Shown here one piece after another: positions 1 to 6,126 of a stretch of DNA of 6,126 nt. The notes under the pieces were generated by a model, which saw nothing but the letters and a program-made list of their open reading frames with translations, searched no databases and was not told where the DNA came from. The stretch is taken from positions 1-6,126 of the forward strand of contig JAAYFB010000301.1 in NCBI GenBank assembly GCA_012728465.1, in the 5' to 3' direction. The stretch comes from Proteiniphilum sp. (GTDB taxonomy: Bacteria > Bacteroidota > Bacteroidia > Bacteroidales > Dysgonomonadaceae). A program made the translations under genes and the position numbers. Position 1 is the first letter of the stretch; each line of letters starts with the position of its first letter.

Positions 1-408
1 ACGCAGATGAACCCCGTAGATGACATAAACGAGATGGGGGCTAATATTAAAATTAATGTTCGTTCGGGCATCAAGTTGTTTCAGCGTTTCCCCGTGCCTC
101 GGCAGCCAATGGTGGATATTACTAACCTTACTGTAGATAAAGATAGGGGGGAGATGTGGCTAGAGTTTAGCAATAGTGGCAATGTGTGGATTGATGGTGT
201 TGTGAATAGCTACCTGTTTAATAATAGTACGGGGAAGGAGATTGAATTGGGCGAAACCATGTTTTATACTATGCCAGGTGATGTACGCAAACTGCGTATT
301 GCATTGCCTGATGAATTGGAAAAAGGACTATATACCGCCACGCTTATGGTTGACTACGGTGATGCTAATAATGTGGAGGCTGCGGAGATTGAATTTAGGT
401 ATGAGTAG
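1..408 (+). CDS. PapD/FimC-like periplasmic pilus chaperone, 3' part (5' end outside window)
   Basis: The reading frame is open from the first base, so the gene begins upstream; the ATG at 7 is probably internal. About 135 residues remain, against roughly 220-250 for a complete PapD-like chaperone. The key signal is at about bases 46-90, an alternating hydrophobic strand (NIKINV) followed by GIKLFQRF. This corresponds to the G1 donor strand and the IKLFYRP segment that closes domain 1 in PapD/FimC; the Lys of that segment is a conserved subunit-anchoring residue. The remaining roughly 95 residues are beta-rich with Ig-like character (MWLEFSNSGN, LRIALPDELEKGLYTATLMVDYG) and fit chaperone domain 2. 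Family knowledge: such chaperones cap pilin subunits in the periplasm by donor-strand complementation and pass them to an outer-membrane usher. The gene overlaps the next by 8 nt, and an usher-like gene follows, which supports the call. The signal peptide and the conserved domain-1 Arg lie outside the window. An unrelated two-Ig-domain periplasmic protein is the alternative. Confidence 0.72.
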   Translation, partial: TQMNPVDDINEMGANIKINVRSGIKLFQRFPVPRQPMVDITNLTVDKDRGEMWLEFSNSGNVWIDGVVNSYLFNNSTGKEIELGETMFYTMPGDVRKLRIALPDELEKGLYTATLMVDYGDANNVEAAEIEFRYE

Positions 409-1420
409 AGTGTCTTTTTTAATATCACTTTTATTTATTTTTTCCATCACTTTTGTTTATGCTCAAAGCTATTCGGGTTTTGGAAATAACTATACTGGGG
501 TTGAGTCATATGATGGGGCTCTTAACAGTAGAGCCTTTACCATAAGGGTGGAGTCTAACAAGCCTTTCAATATCGAAAAGGGGTGGAGATTGTCGGTAAG
601 AGCCACACCTAGAGGGGGTAAAAAGGAGTTTCCAATGCAGCGTGTGTCGCTTAGACCTAGTGCAGTGGAAGGTAGTGCTAATGATCCAGGGCCTTTACCT
701 ACAATAGGTCAGCTGGGTATTGCACCAATTAATATTTTGCATAAAGGTGCTGAGGTGTTTCTTATCAACTCCTCTAGCGTGCCATTATATCATAGAGGTG
801 TTAATTCTAGCTACTTCAATTTTAACTTACTATTTAATTTATCTGTTGAGGGTGGAAGTTACCTAAATAGCTTGAAGGGTGCTGAATATACTATTGACTT
901 TGTATTCACTTTCTATACTTTTGATTACAAAGTTTTGGGGGAGGTACACAATCAGCATAAAATTGGAGTTTGGTCTCTTTCTGGCCCACCTCCCACTGAA
1001 AATAACTTCTCGTTAGAGATATCGAGCCCTGCAAAGAATGGTGTGTTGGAAATAAAATCGATGTCTGACTATATTAATGGTGCAATCGTAAAGTATGATA
1101 AGGGCATAACCGTATCTAGCAATGCACCATTTCAACTTACGGTGAAGTCGATGCAAAATGAATTTAAATCTGATATGGGTAATACTCTTCCACTTGATGT
1201 GGTGAATGTAAAACTAGTACCCAATAACTTTAATGTTTCTACAGTTAATGAAGTAAATATATCCACAGCACCACAGATATTGCTAATAGGCAACTCTACC
1301 AACAGCTTGCCTCAATCTCTCGACTTAATATATAATACTAAAGGGAATGACGAAAGGCTTTTTAAAACAAAATCTGAAAACTACAGTACCACACTTACTT
1401 ATGAAATGACTGTACAGTAA
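401..1420 (+). CDS. Secreted two-domain beta-rich protein, putative pilin or tip subunit
   Basis: The ATG at 401 is chosen as the start because it opens a clear signal peptide (residues 1-21, hydrophobic core LISLLFIFSITF, predicted cut VYA|QS). The in-frame ATG at 242 would add 53 residues encoded inside the chaperone gene and bury the signal. The mature protein of about 318 residues has two domains that look alike: roughly 45-175 and 228-339. In each, an aromatic-containing strand (WRLSVRA at 62-68, FQLTVKS at 244-250) is followed by a second pair (FPMQRVSLRP at 77-86, LPLDVVNVKLVP at 263-274) and ends in an alternating strand (YTIDFVFTFYTFD, YSTTLTYEMTVQ). The closing strand resembles the C-terminal beta-strand of spore-coat-U/DUF4402-type fimbrial subunits, but I cannot confirm a family. 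There are no cysteines in the mature chain and no lipobox. Position between chaperone and usher-like genes suggests that it is their substrate; a periplasmic accessory protein is the alternative. Translation is probably coupled to the chaperone through the ATGAGTAG overlap. Confidence 0.75.
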   Translation: MSRVSFLISLLFIFSITFVYAQSYSGFGNNYTGVESYDGALNSRAFTIRVESNKPFNIEKGWRLSVRATPRGGKKEFPMQRVSLRPSAVEGSANDPGPLPTIGQLGIAPINILHKGAEVFLINSSSVPLYHRGVNSSYFNFNLLFNLSVEGGSYLNSLKGAEYTIDFVFTFYTFDYKVLGEVHNQHKIGVWSLSGPPPTENNFSLEISSPAKNGVLEIKSMSDYINGAIVKYDKGITVSSNAPFQLTVKSMQNEFKSDMGNTLPLDVVNVKLVPNNFNVSTVNEVNISTAPQILLIGNSTNSLPQSLDLIYNTKGNDERLFKTKSENYSTTLTYEMTVQ

Positions 1421-1442
1421 AACTTGTAGTGTGGAAAGTTAA

Positions 1443-4259
1443 ATGATTCAACAATCTTTTTATATAACTACAATACGCAGCCTGTTCTTAGTGTTGTGTC
1501 TGTTATCTTCGCTTTATGCAAATGCACAAAGCGAGGATGGCTCTGCTGTGCATATGTATGTTGAAAGTGAATTGAAGCCAATGAAGCAGAGCAATATGTA
1601 TAGCACTACTTTAAAGATAGTGAATGAAGGCTCTGATAGCTTTGTAGGCAAAATAAATATATCTGCACCACAGGGCTTTCGGTCTATATCGGGAACTAGT
1701 GTTGATATAAGTGTGTTGGCTATGGATAGTGTGTTTGCTCCAATCAGGTTTATACAAAATGCTTCGATGTCGTCAGGGAAAAGTGATTTGCTTTATACAC
1801 TATCGAGCACTGATGGCGTAGTGATTGATAGTGTATATACTTCTTTATCAATTGAAGAGCGAGTGGATATGTCGCTTTTTGTGCAAAATAGGAATATAAT
1901 GATTACGAATTCCGCAGATTCGGTTAGATTGTCTGCCAAAGTAACCAATAGAGGTAATAAAGCACAGGATGTAACAGTGGTGTTTAGCATTCCTAACTTG
2001 AGGCAGGGCATAAACTTTGTGGAGCAAAAGTATTATCTGGATGCTCAAGAGGAACATCAATTTGTATTTAGCTTTATGCCTCACAAATCATTGTTGGCAC
2101 AAAATCATTTCAATGTGAGGATTGCAGCAATGTATGGAAGTGAAAAAAATATATTCGGTAACTCCTCCATTGAAGTACAGAATGTGTCTGATAATAGCGT
2201 TTTTGAAGATCCCTTGAATCGAAATGGGCTTTATAATTCTGATATGCGTAATACTATTTCGTTGAGCTACCGTGGCGACAATAATGATGGTAGCATTGCA
2301 CAGATGCATGGTTCTGCCGATTTTGATTTGCCTGCAGGTTATATAAATTTGAAAGGTAACGTTTATAAATACGGAACTAGCTATAGATTAATGGCATCAA
2401 ATACATCGCTCACATATATGCTTGATGATAATGAATATCAGGTGGGTAATGTATATGAGTCGTTGGAGAATTCATTGTCTGGCCGTGGAGCAAAGATAAC
2501 ACTGGGTTCGCCACGTAAAAAAAGTTTGGTGATAGGGGTGGTAGATCAAGAGTACAACCTTTTTAGTGATAGACCATTTTTTGAGGATGCTTATTCGGTT
2601 TTTGCAAAGGCTGACATAAATAGCAATTACAGCAGTTTGCGCACGGCGCAAACATCTGTAATATATCAGCGAAATGCTCGATATATGACTCACGATGTGA
2701 TAGCTGGTGGCGAACTTGGATGGTTGTTGCAAAACAATTGGGCAGTAAGCCTAAGGATGCACGGTGCCATTAGCAATGCTATTGATGGTGATTATAGCAA
2801 GCCATCAGCATCTGCCGAGCTTAAATATAATGGTGAGGTGAAAGGATATAATCTAGCGGGAAATTATTATTTGAGCTCTAATTACTTCCCTGGCAATAGG
2901 AGGGGAGTGACGTTGCTGCAACAATCGGCATCAAAAAAAATTAAAGATTTCTCAATTCGTGCTAGTGCATATTACTCTATGTTCTCACCCCGATCTTATG
3001 TTTATGACATAAATACTAAGACATCTAACTTGTTGAGTGATGCTGATATATATTTCCCAAAGGTTGTAAATGTTACTTTCGGAATGGGATATCAACATCA
3101 ATATGAGTACTCTAATGGTTATGGTTTGTCACAATCTTCCATCTCCGATTATGAGATGCAGTCTAACAGAATAAAGGCATTGATGACATGGAGTAGTAGA
3201 GGTACGGGACACTCTGTTAACCTATCTACAGAAGTGGGATTATCTAACAACTCTTCGAGCAAAAGCAATAAAGGGCAACATAGATATAACTTATCATACT
3301 CATATAAATGGCTAAATATGTCAACTCAATATCAGCGTGGTAGTTATTATATTTCCGAACAAATATCATCAAGCAATAGTAATAGACCCTACGAAAGGTT
3401 CAATTCGTCTATCGCTGTTAACAAGCAAATGTTTGATAATAAGTTTTCGGTAATGGCTTCTGCTAGCATTAATAAAGATTTTTATACAGATTATTCTCCC
3501 TCGGCTTATCTTAATATGAAGTACGGATTGTCTAAATGGTTTTCGCTGTTTGTAAATTCATATTGGTATAGCTATAAGTTTAGAGGCGGTACTTCAGTTA
3601 ATACTTATAGTAATGAGTTGGGTGTAACTGTTCATTTAAATAAAAATAGAGCTACAAGTTCTCGCAAAAGTAGAGTTGAGGCTTTTGTGTATCATGACTA
3701 TAACTCCAATGGAGTTTTTGATGATGGTGATAAACCAGCTAAGGGTTATTCTGTATCAATAGACAAGAAGGGCTTTGTTACTAATGATAATGGGAAGGTT
3801 ACTTATCGAAAGGTTCCTTATGGTAAGTATGCTGTGGGTAATATATCAGAAAAAGGTTGGTTTGGTGATGCAGATACACTTAAAGTGGATAAGTTTAGCG
3901 TAGGTATGGATATACCTCTACAACAAGCAGGAGTGTTGATGGGGCAAATTAATTATAGCTTTGATTCGAGAACATCGATGGATATTGAGGCTAAAATAGA
4001 GGGTGTTGTATTTCAAATTACAAGCATTGATGGCACAGTTAGCCGTAGAGTATCTACAAATGATGATGCTACATTCACTGCATTTTTGCCTACAGGAGAG
4101 TATAGTGTTGAGTTGGTAACAAGCTCACTACCAGCAAATACTTCGTGTAAAGAACCTGTTCAGATTGTGAAAATAGAATCAGGTAAGATGATTAAGTTAG
4201 ACACATTTATAATAGAGGTTCAGCAAAGAAAAGTGAATATACGTAGGTTTGGACAGTGA
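1443..4259 (+). CDS. Large outer-membrane beta-barrel protein, putative usher-like assembly platform
   Basis: The product has 938 residues. A signal peptide spans 1-28 (core LFLVLCLLSSLY, cut ANA|QS). Residues about 35-245 look like two Ig-like modules of the NEW3/CARDB kind (LKIVNEGSDSFVGKINI, then LSAKVTNRGNKAQDVTVVF). Residues about 265-735 are rich in alternating polar/aromatic strands (for example LAGNYYLSSNYF, FSIRASAYYSMF, WFSLFVNSYWYSYKF), typical of a barrel. The stretch at 333-353 (QVGNVYES...RGAKIT) recalls the G...S...RG region where usher barrels begin, a weak match. Residues 745-800 form an SdrD/CNA-B-like module with the acidic motif DYNSNGVFDDGD at 752-763, which may bind calcium; a second small beta domain ends the protein (about 850-938). 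The total length suits an usher (about 800-900), but I see no standard usher N-domain. Three DSV tripeptides in the N-terminal part (95, 129, 159) fit the Bacteroidetes O-glycosylation motif. It starts 22 bp after the preceding gene, without a clear Shine-Dalgarno. A surface porin unrelated to pili cannot be excluded. Confidence 0.7.
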   Translation: MIQQSFYITTIRSLFLVLCLLSSLYANAQSEDGSAVHMYVESELKPMKQSNMYSTTLKIVNEGSDSFVGKINISAPQGFRSISGTSVDISVLAMDSVFAPIRFIQNASMSSGKSDLLYTLSSTDGVVIDSVYTSLSIEERVDMSLFVQNRNIMITNSADSVRLSAKVTNRGNKAQDVTVVFSIPNLRQGINFVEQKYYLDAQEEHQFVFSFMPHKSLLAQNHFNVRIAAMYGSEKNIFGNSSIEVQNVSDNSVFEDPLNRNGLYNSDMRNTISLSYRGDNNDGSIAQMHGSADFDLPAGYINLKGNVYKYGTSYRLMASNTSLTYMLDDNEYQVGNVYESLENSLSGRGAKITLGSPRKKSLVIGVVDQEYNLFSDRPFFEDAYSVFAKADINSNYSSLRTAQTSVIYQRNARYMTHDVIAGGELGWLLQNNWAVSLRMHGAISNAIDGDYSKPSASAELKYNGEVKGYNLAGNYYLSSNYFPGNRRGVTLLQQSASKKIKDFSIRASAYYSMFSPRSYVYDINTKTSNLLSDADIYFPKVVNVTFGMGYQHQYEYSNGYGLSQSSISDYEMQSNRIKALMTWSSRGTGHSVNLSTEVGLSNNSSSKSNKGQHRYNLSYSYKWLNMSTQYQRGSYYISEQISSSNSNRPYERFNSSIAVNKQMFDNKFSVMASASINKDFYTDYSPSAYLNMKYGLSKWFSLFVNSYWYSYKFRGGTSVNTYSNELGVTVHLNKNRATSSRKSRVEAFVYHDYNSNGVFDDGDKPAKGYSVSIDKKGFVTNDNGKVTYRKVPYGKYAVGNISEKGWFGDADTLKVDKFSVGMDIPLQQAGVLMGQINYSFDSRTSMDIEAKIEGVVFQITSIDGTVSRRVSTNDDATFTAFLPTGEYSVELVTSSLPANTSCKEPVQIVKIESGKMIKLDTFIIEVQQRKVNIRRFGQ

Positions 4260-4283
4260 TATCTGTATAATTCTTTTCTCAAA

Positions 4284-5426
4284 TTATCCTAAGAATTCAA
4301 TAGCATCCGAAAACACACCCTCAAAAGCTTTATTCAATGATGTTGTATCTTTCTCGTTGTGTGGAAAAGGGTTTTCGTGCGAATAGCTAAACGGGAAGTC
4401 CTGTAGCTGTATTGATGCTGTGGTGGTTTCTGTACCCATTGCTTCTTGCACGCCATGGTAGGGAATAACCACGTCTTTGGATAGAGATACTCCTCTTATT
4501 CTATTTTTTATACTATTGAAGAACGTGTGTCTTTCCTGTTTCCATTTGTCGGGGGTTATCATTTTGCTGAATGAATTGAAGATATTGTCTTGTTTCCATA
4601 TTGCTATATCTTCATTTCCAAACATGTTAATATAATAGTTTTGCAGCTTGCTGAATGAATGGTTGTCGAGGATGCTTCGGGATACTCCAAACATGGAGCT
4701 GAAGATGCTTCCACCGCAGAACATGAATAGTTTTGATTTTTCAAACAGATTGTTGTGGTTAGACATTAATGATATTTGTGCCAAGAAGGAGCCTATGGAG
4801 TAGGTGAAGATATTTATATCTGTTCCTGATGCGAAAAGTGGATGTTTGCCATCTTTAATCTCTTCGAATAATTGTGATAAGTCTAGAAGTGTTTGTCGTC
4901 CAGATAGATAAAACCTGCTAGGGTGTTCGCTCAGCCTATCGCTAAGGGCCACGTTGGCGTAGCTTATGGAGCGATCGTCGCAATATTTTTCTTTCCTATT
5001 GTTTAGGGTATCTACCATTTTGCGAGGGTTCGACCATTCCATTGGTCCTCTATTGATGTGATAAGCTATTGGGAACATTATTACAGGTCGTTGGGTGTGT
5101 GTGCAAAGATATTCGGCCCAAGTTAGATATTTATTCCACGAGCGTTCGTTTAATCCATGAAGTAGGAGGATGGCTTTGTCATATTTTTTATTGTTTCGTG
5201 GTGCAAACACAGGGTATTTGAATGAGAAGTTTTCTGATATTTTATTGTCAGTATATTGTAATAATTTGTTCTCCTCTTCGCCTGATATGTTGCTGTCGAA
5301 ATTATAGAATTGAATCTCTATATTGCTATTATCTATCGTGCTGCTTCTTCCCATTTCGAAGCATTTGTTTAGTGCTTGGTATCGTTCGTTGTATCGCATC
5401 ATCTTTTTTTTTGAACAAAAGAACAT
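4284..5426 (-). CDS. Alpha/beta-hydrolase-like protein, cytoplasmic, function unknown
   Basis: The product has 380 residues with no signal peptide or membrane segment. The alpha/beta-hydrolase plan can be followed: a hydrophobic strand ending in HG (AILLLHGLNERSW, HG at 90-91, the usual oxyanion region), a second strand (PVIMFPIAYH, 114-123), and a nucleophile-elbow-like strand INIFTYSIGSF (205-214) with candidate Ser210. A likely acid is Asp318 in SKDVVIPYHG, and a C-terminal His candidate is His350 (FSYSHENPFP), with His356 as a second option. The elbow reads T-Y-S-I-G instead of G-x-S-x-G. From memory it resembles the Bacteroidetes-restricted uncharacterised family DUF6051, but I cannot verify this. 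The start is uncertain: ATG at 5426 lies only about 17-19 nt behind the predicted transcription start, whereas the tandem ATG ATG at 5402/5399 (residues 9 and 10) follows an A-rich leader and would remove the odd MFFCSKKK extension. It converges on the usher-like gene with a 24-bp gap and is divergent from the LytTR gene. The substrate is unknown. Confidence 0.72.
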   Translation of the reverse strand: MFFCSKKKMMRYNERYQALNKCFEMGRSSTIDNSNIEIQFYNFDSNISGEEENKLLQYTDNKISENFSFKYPVFAPRNNKKYDKAILLLHGLNERSWNKYLTWAEYLCTHTQRPVIMFPIAYHINRGPMEWSNPRKMVDTLNNRKEKYCDDRSISYANVALSDRLSEHPSRFYLSGRQTLLDLSQLFEEIKDGKHPLFASGTDINIFTYSIGSFLAQISLMSNHNNLFEKSKLFMFCGGSIFSSMFGVSRSILDNHSFSKLQNYYINMFGNEDIAIWKQDNIFNSFSKMITPDKWKQERHTFFNSIKNRIRGVSLSKDVVIPYHGVQEAMGTETTTASIQLQDFPFSYSHENPFPHNEKDTTSLNKAFEGVFSDAIEFLG

Positions 5427-5436
5427 TTATTTCTAA

Positions 5437-5446
5437 TTGCATGCAA
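5437..5446. repeat. 10-bp perfect palindrome at the predicted hydrolase transcription start
   Basis: The sequence TTGCATGCAA is its own reverse complement. It begins 2 bases downstream of the -7 box of the hydrolase promoter, so it covers the predicted transcription start and the short 5' leader. A dimeric regulator bound here would block initiation, so it is a possible operator. A 10-bp palindrome can also occur by chance; no second copy is seen in the region. Confidence 0.3.
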
Positions 5447-5448
5447 AT

Positions 5449-5480
5449 CAAAGGTAAAAGGGCTTAGGCTTTGGGACAAA
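5449..5480 (-). promoter_or_regulatory. Bacteroidetes-type promoter of the hydrolase gene
   Basis: Read on the minus strand, TTTG (5480-5477) and TACCTTTG (5456-5449) are separated by 20 nt. This matches the Bacteroidetes primary-sigma consensus TTTG, 19-21 nt, TAnnTTTG at every fixed position. Transcription should start around 5443-5445, giving a leader of about 17-19 nt to the ATG at 5426 or about 42-46 nt to the tandem ATGs at 5402/5399. Confidence 0.7.
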
Positions 5481-5521
5481 ATAATATATATGGGGTAAAA
5501 ATGGATATACAGGGATGAAAT
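5473..5521. repeat. Three GGG/A-tract direct repeats with about 20-bp spacing
   Basis: Three 10-mers of the form GGG-N3-AAAT or close to it lie in the same direction: GGGACAAAAT at 5473, GGGTAAAAAT at 5493 and GGGATGAAAT at 5512. Starts are 20 and 19 bp apart, close to two helical turns, so all face the same side of the DNA. A weaker unit, AGGTAAAAGG, at 5452 continues the spacing. The first unit overlaps the -33 box of the hydrolase promoter. LytTR regulators bind direct repeats two turns apart, which makes these candidate operator sites for the neighbouring regulator, although the bases do not match the published LytTR consensus as I recall it. Phased A-tracts could instead bend the DNA. 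Confidence 0.35.
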
Positions 5522-5544
5522 TTGATATCGCTATTTGCTCTACT

Positions 5545-5576
5545 TTTGGTAAATCTTCAATAAAAAATTATCTTTG
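5545..5576 (+). promoter_or_regulatory. Bacteroidetes-type promoter of the LytTR regulator gene
   Basis: TTTG at 5545-5548 and TATCTTTG at 5569-5576 are separated by 20 nt, again an exact match to the TTTG / TAnnTTTG consensus. Transcription should start near 5580-5584, leaving a leader of about 22-26 nt before the ATG at 5606. The -33 element is itself part of TACTTTTG (5541-5548), another TAnnTTTG match, but that one has no TTTG at correct spacing upstream. Confidence 0.7.
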
Positions 5577-5605
5577 TGAGGTGCTATCAATAAAATGCCT
5601 TTTTA

Positions 5606-6126
5606 ATGAACAACAAAATTCCTGCATATCTTTATGAGAAAAAAAACAGTATTAAGATAATAATTTTTACCGCTGTTTTTGCTTTATTATTTATCAATCT
5701 GTTTCAACCTTTCGGTTCTCGCAATTGGTATCCATACATTTCGGATATAAAGTATTTTGCTTTTTCTAGCCTTATCATTCTCACGGGAATGTTGGTGGTA
5801 GTAATAAGTAGGGTGATACTTACATTGTATTCGAAAAAGAATAGTGTTTTGTATTGGCAGTTTTTTGTGTTTATCATGTGTGAGGTGTTGGCAATGGCAA
5901 TCTTTTACACATTGTTTGCCAAATATGTTCCCGAAAGCGGAGCAGAAAGAGATGTGGTGGAGATATTTAATCAAAGTATCACTAACACTGCATTAGTGCT
6001 GCTTTTGCCTTATTCCATTTCGTGGCTCTATCTATCGTGGAAAGATAAGAGTGCTATGCTTGAAGATATTGAAAAGTCTAAATCAACGGATATAAAATCT
6101 AAGTCAATAATTGCCTTTCCTGACGA
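5606..6126 (+). CDS. LytTR-family membrane-anchored transcriptional regulator, 5' part (3' end outside window)
   Basis: The ATG at 5606 opens a frame that stays open to the window edge (173 complete codons). The start MNNKIPAYLYEKKN followed by FALLFINLFQPFGS matches my knowledge of the N-terminus of Bacteroidetes LytTR regulators. Four membrane helices are predicted at about 17-33, 50-74, 81-105 and 122-144, with a charged linker after them (SWKDKSAMLEDIEKSKS). The last residues, IIAFPDE, look like the lead-in to the LytTR DNA-binding domain, which begins just past the edge, so DNA-binding itself is not visible here. Family knowledge: such proteins place a LytTR domain on the cytoplasmic face of a small membrane module and are thought to sense a membrane or envelope signal. 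The gene is divergent from the hydrolase gene and has its own promoter. There is no clear Shine-Dalgarno; a three-codon ORF (ATG at 5595) ends in TAATG overlapping this start. Confidence 0.78.
   Translation, partial: MNNKIPAYLYEKKNSIKIIIFTAVFALLFINLFQPFGSRNWYPYISDIKYFAFSSLIILTGMLVVVISRVILTLYSKKNSVLYWQFFVFIMCEVLAMAIFYTLFAKYVPESGAERDVVEIFNQSITNTALVLLLPYSISWLYLSWKDKSAMLEDIEKSKSTDIKSKSIIAFPD

Noticed and set aside
242..400. N-terminal extension of the subunit gene from the ATG at 242
   Set aside because: It lies wholly within the chaperone gene in another frame, gives a sequence without protein-like pattern, and would bury the clear signal peptide that starts at 401.
1..1420. Type V (FimA/Mfa-like) pilus locus of Bacteroidales
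   Set aside because: Type V pilins are lipoproteins processed by a gingipain-like cleavage and do not use a PapD-like chaperone. The subunit here has no lipobox, and the chaperone motif points elsewhere.
1443..1530. Lipoprotein signal in the barrel protein (Cys19)
   Set aside because: The residues before Cys19 are LVL, with Leu at -1 where Gly, Ala or Ser is needed, and the Cys lies inside the hydrophobic core. ANA|QS is a better ordinary signal-peptidase site.
4269..4297. Inverted repeat AATTCTT / AAGAATT between the convergent genes as a terminator
   Set aside because: The stem is 7 bp with only one G-C pair and a 15-nt loop, with no clean T-run after it. It is too weak to call, although a terminator for both genes is expected near here.
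5222..5467. 81-codon plus-strand frame across the hydrolase start
   Set aside because: It is antisense to the hydrolase gene and runs over its promoter; the translation is low-complexity, Cys/Ile-rich and has no recognisable feature.
5595..5606. Three-codon upstream ORF (ATG CCT TTT TAA) overlapping the LytTR start by one base
   Set aside because: It is very short and in AT-rich DNA such ORFs are common. A regulatory role would need evidence from relatives.
5687..5974. 95-codon minus-strand frame under the LytTR gene
   Set aside because: It is antisense to a recognisable membrane protein with good coding pattern; it is a by-product of that gene's codons.

Overview
The window looks like chromosomal DNA from a Bacteroidota organism, probably Bacteroidales. 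Three observations point there. First, two intergenic promoters match the Bacteroidetes -33/-7 consensus exactly (TTTG, 20-nt gap, TAnnTTTG). Second, start codons lack strong Shine-Dalgarno sequences and sit in A/T-rich leaders. Third, the last gene begins like the membrane-anchored LytTR regulators typical of this phylum. The DNA is AT-rich throughout, and I see no sign of mobile elements, RNA genes or CRISPR.

Bases 1-4259 (+ strand) hold a compact cluster that reads as a divergent chaperone-usher surface-fibre locus. It starts with the 3' end of a PapD/FimC-like periplasmic chaperone, recognisable by the G1-strand motif IKLFQR, the counterpart of IKLFYR in PapD. An 8-nt overlap leads into a secreted protein of 339 residues built from two similar beta-rich domains, a plausible pilin or tip subunit. 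After 22 bp comes a 938-residue outer-membrane beta-barrel protein with Ig-like domains in front and an SdrD/CNA-B-like domain behind, in the position an usher would occupy. The inferred scheme is that the chaperone carries the subunit across the periplasm to the barrel protein, which exports or assembles it. The chaperone call is good; the subunit and usher calls rest on context and architecture.

Bases 4284-5426 (- strand) encode a cytoplasmic alpha/beta-hydrolase-like protein of 380 residues with an altered nucleophile elbow, convergent with the usher-like gene. Bases 5427-5605 are a divergent regulatory region with two facing-away promoters and three G/A-tract direct repeats between them. 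Bases 5606-6126 (+ strand) are the 5' part of a LytTR-family membrane-bound regulator cut by the window edge before its DNA-binding domain. The shared control region makes co-regulation of hydrolase and regulator possible, but nothing in the sequence directly ties them to the fibre cluster.
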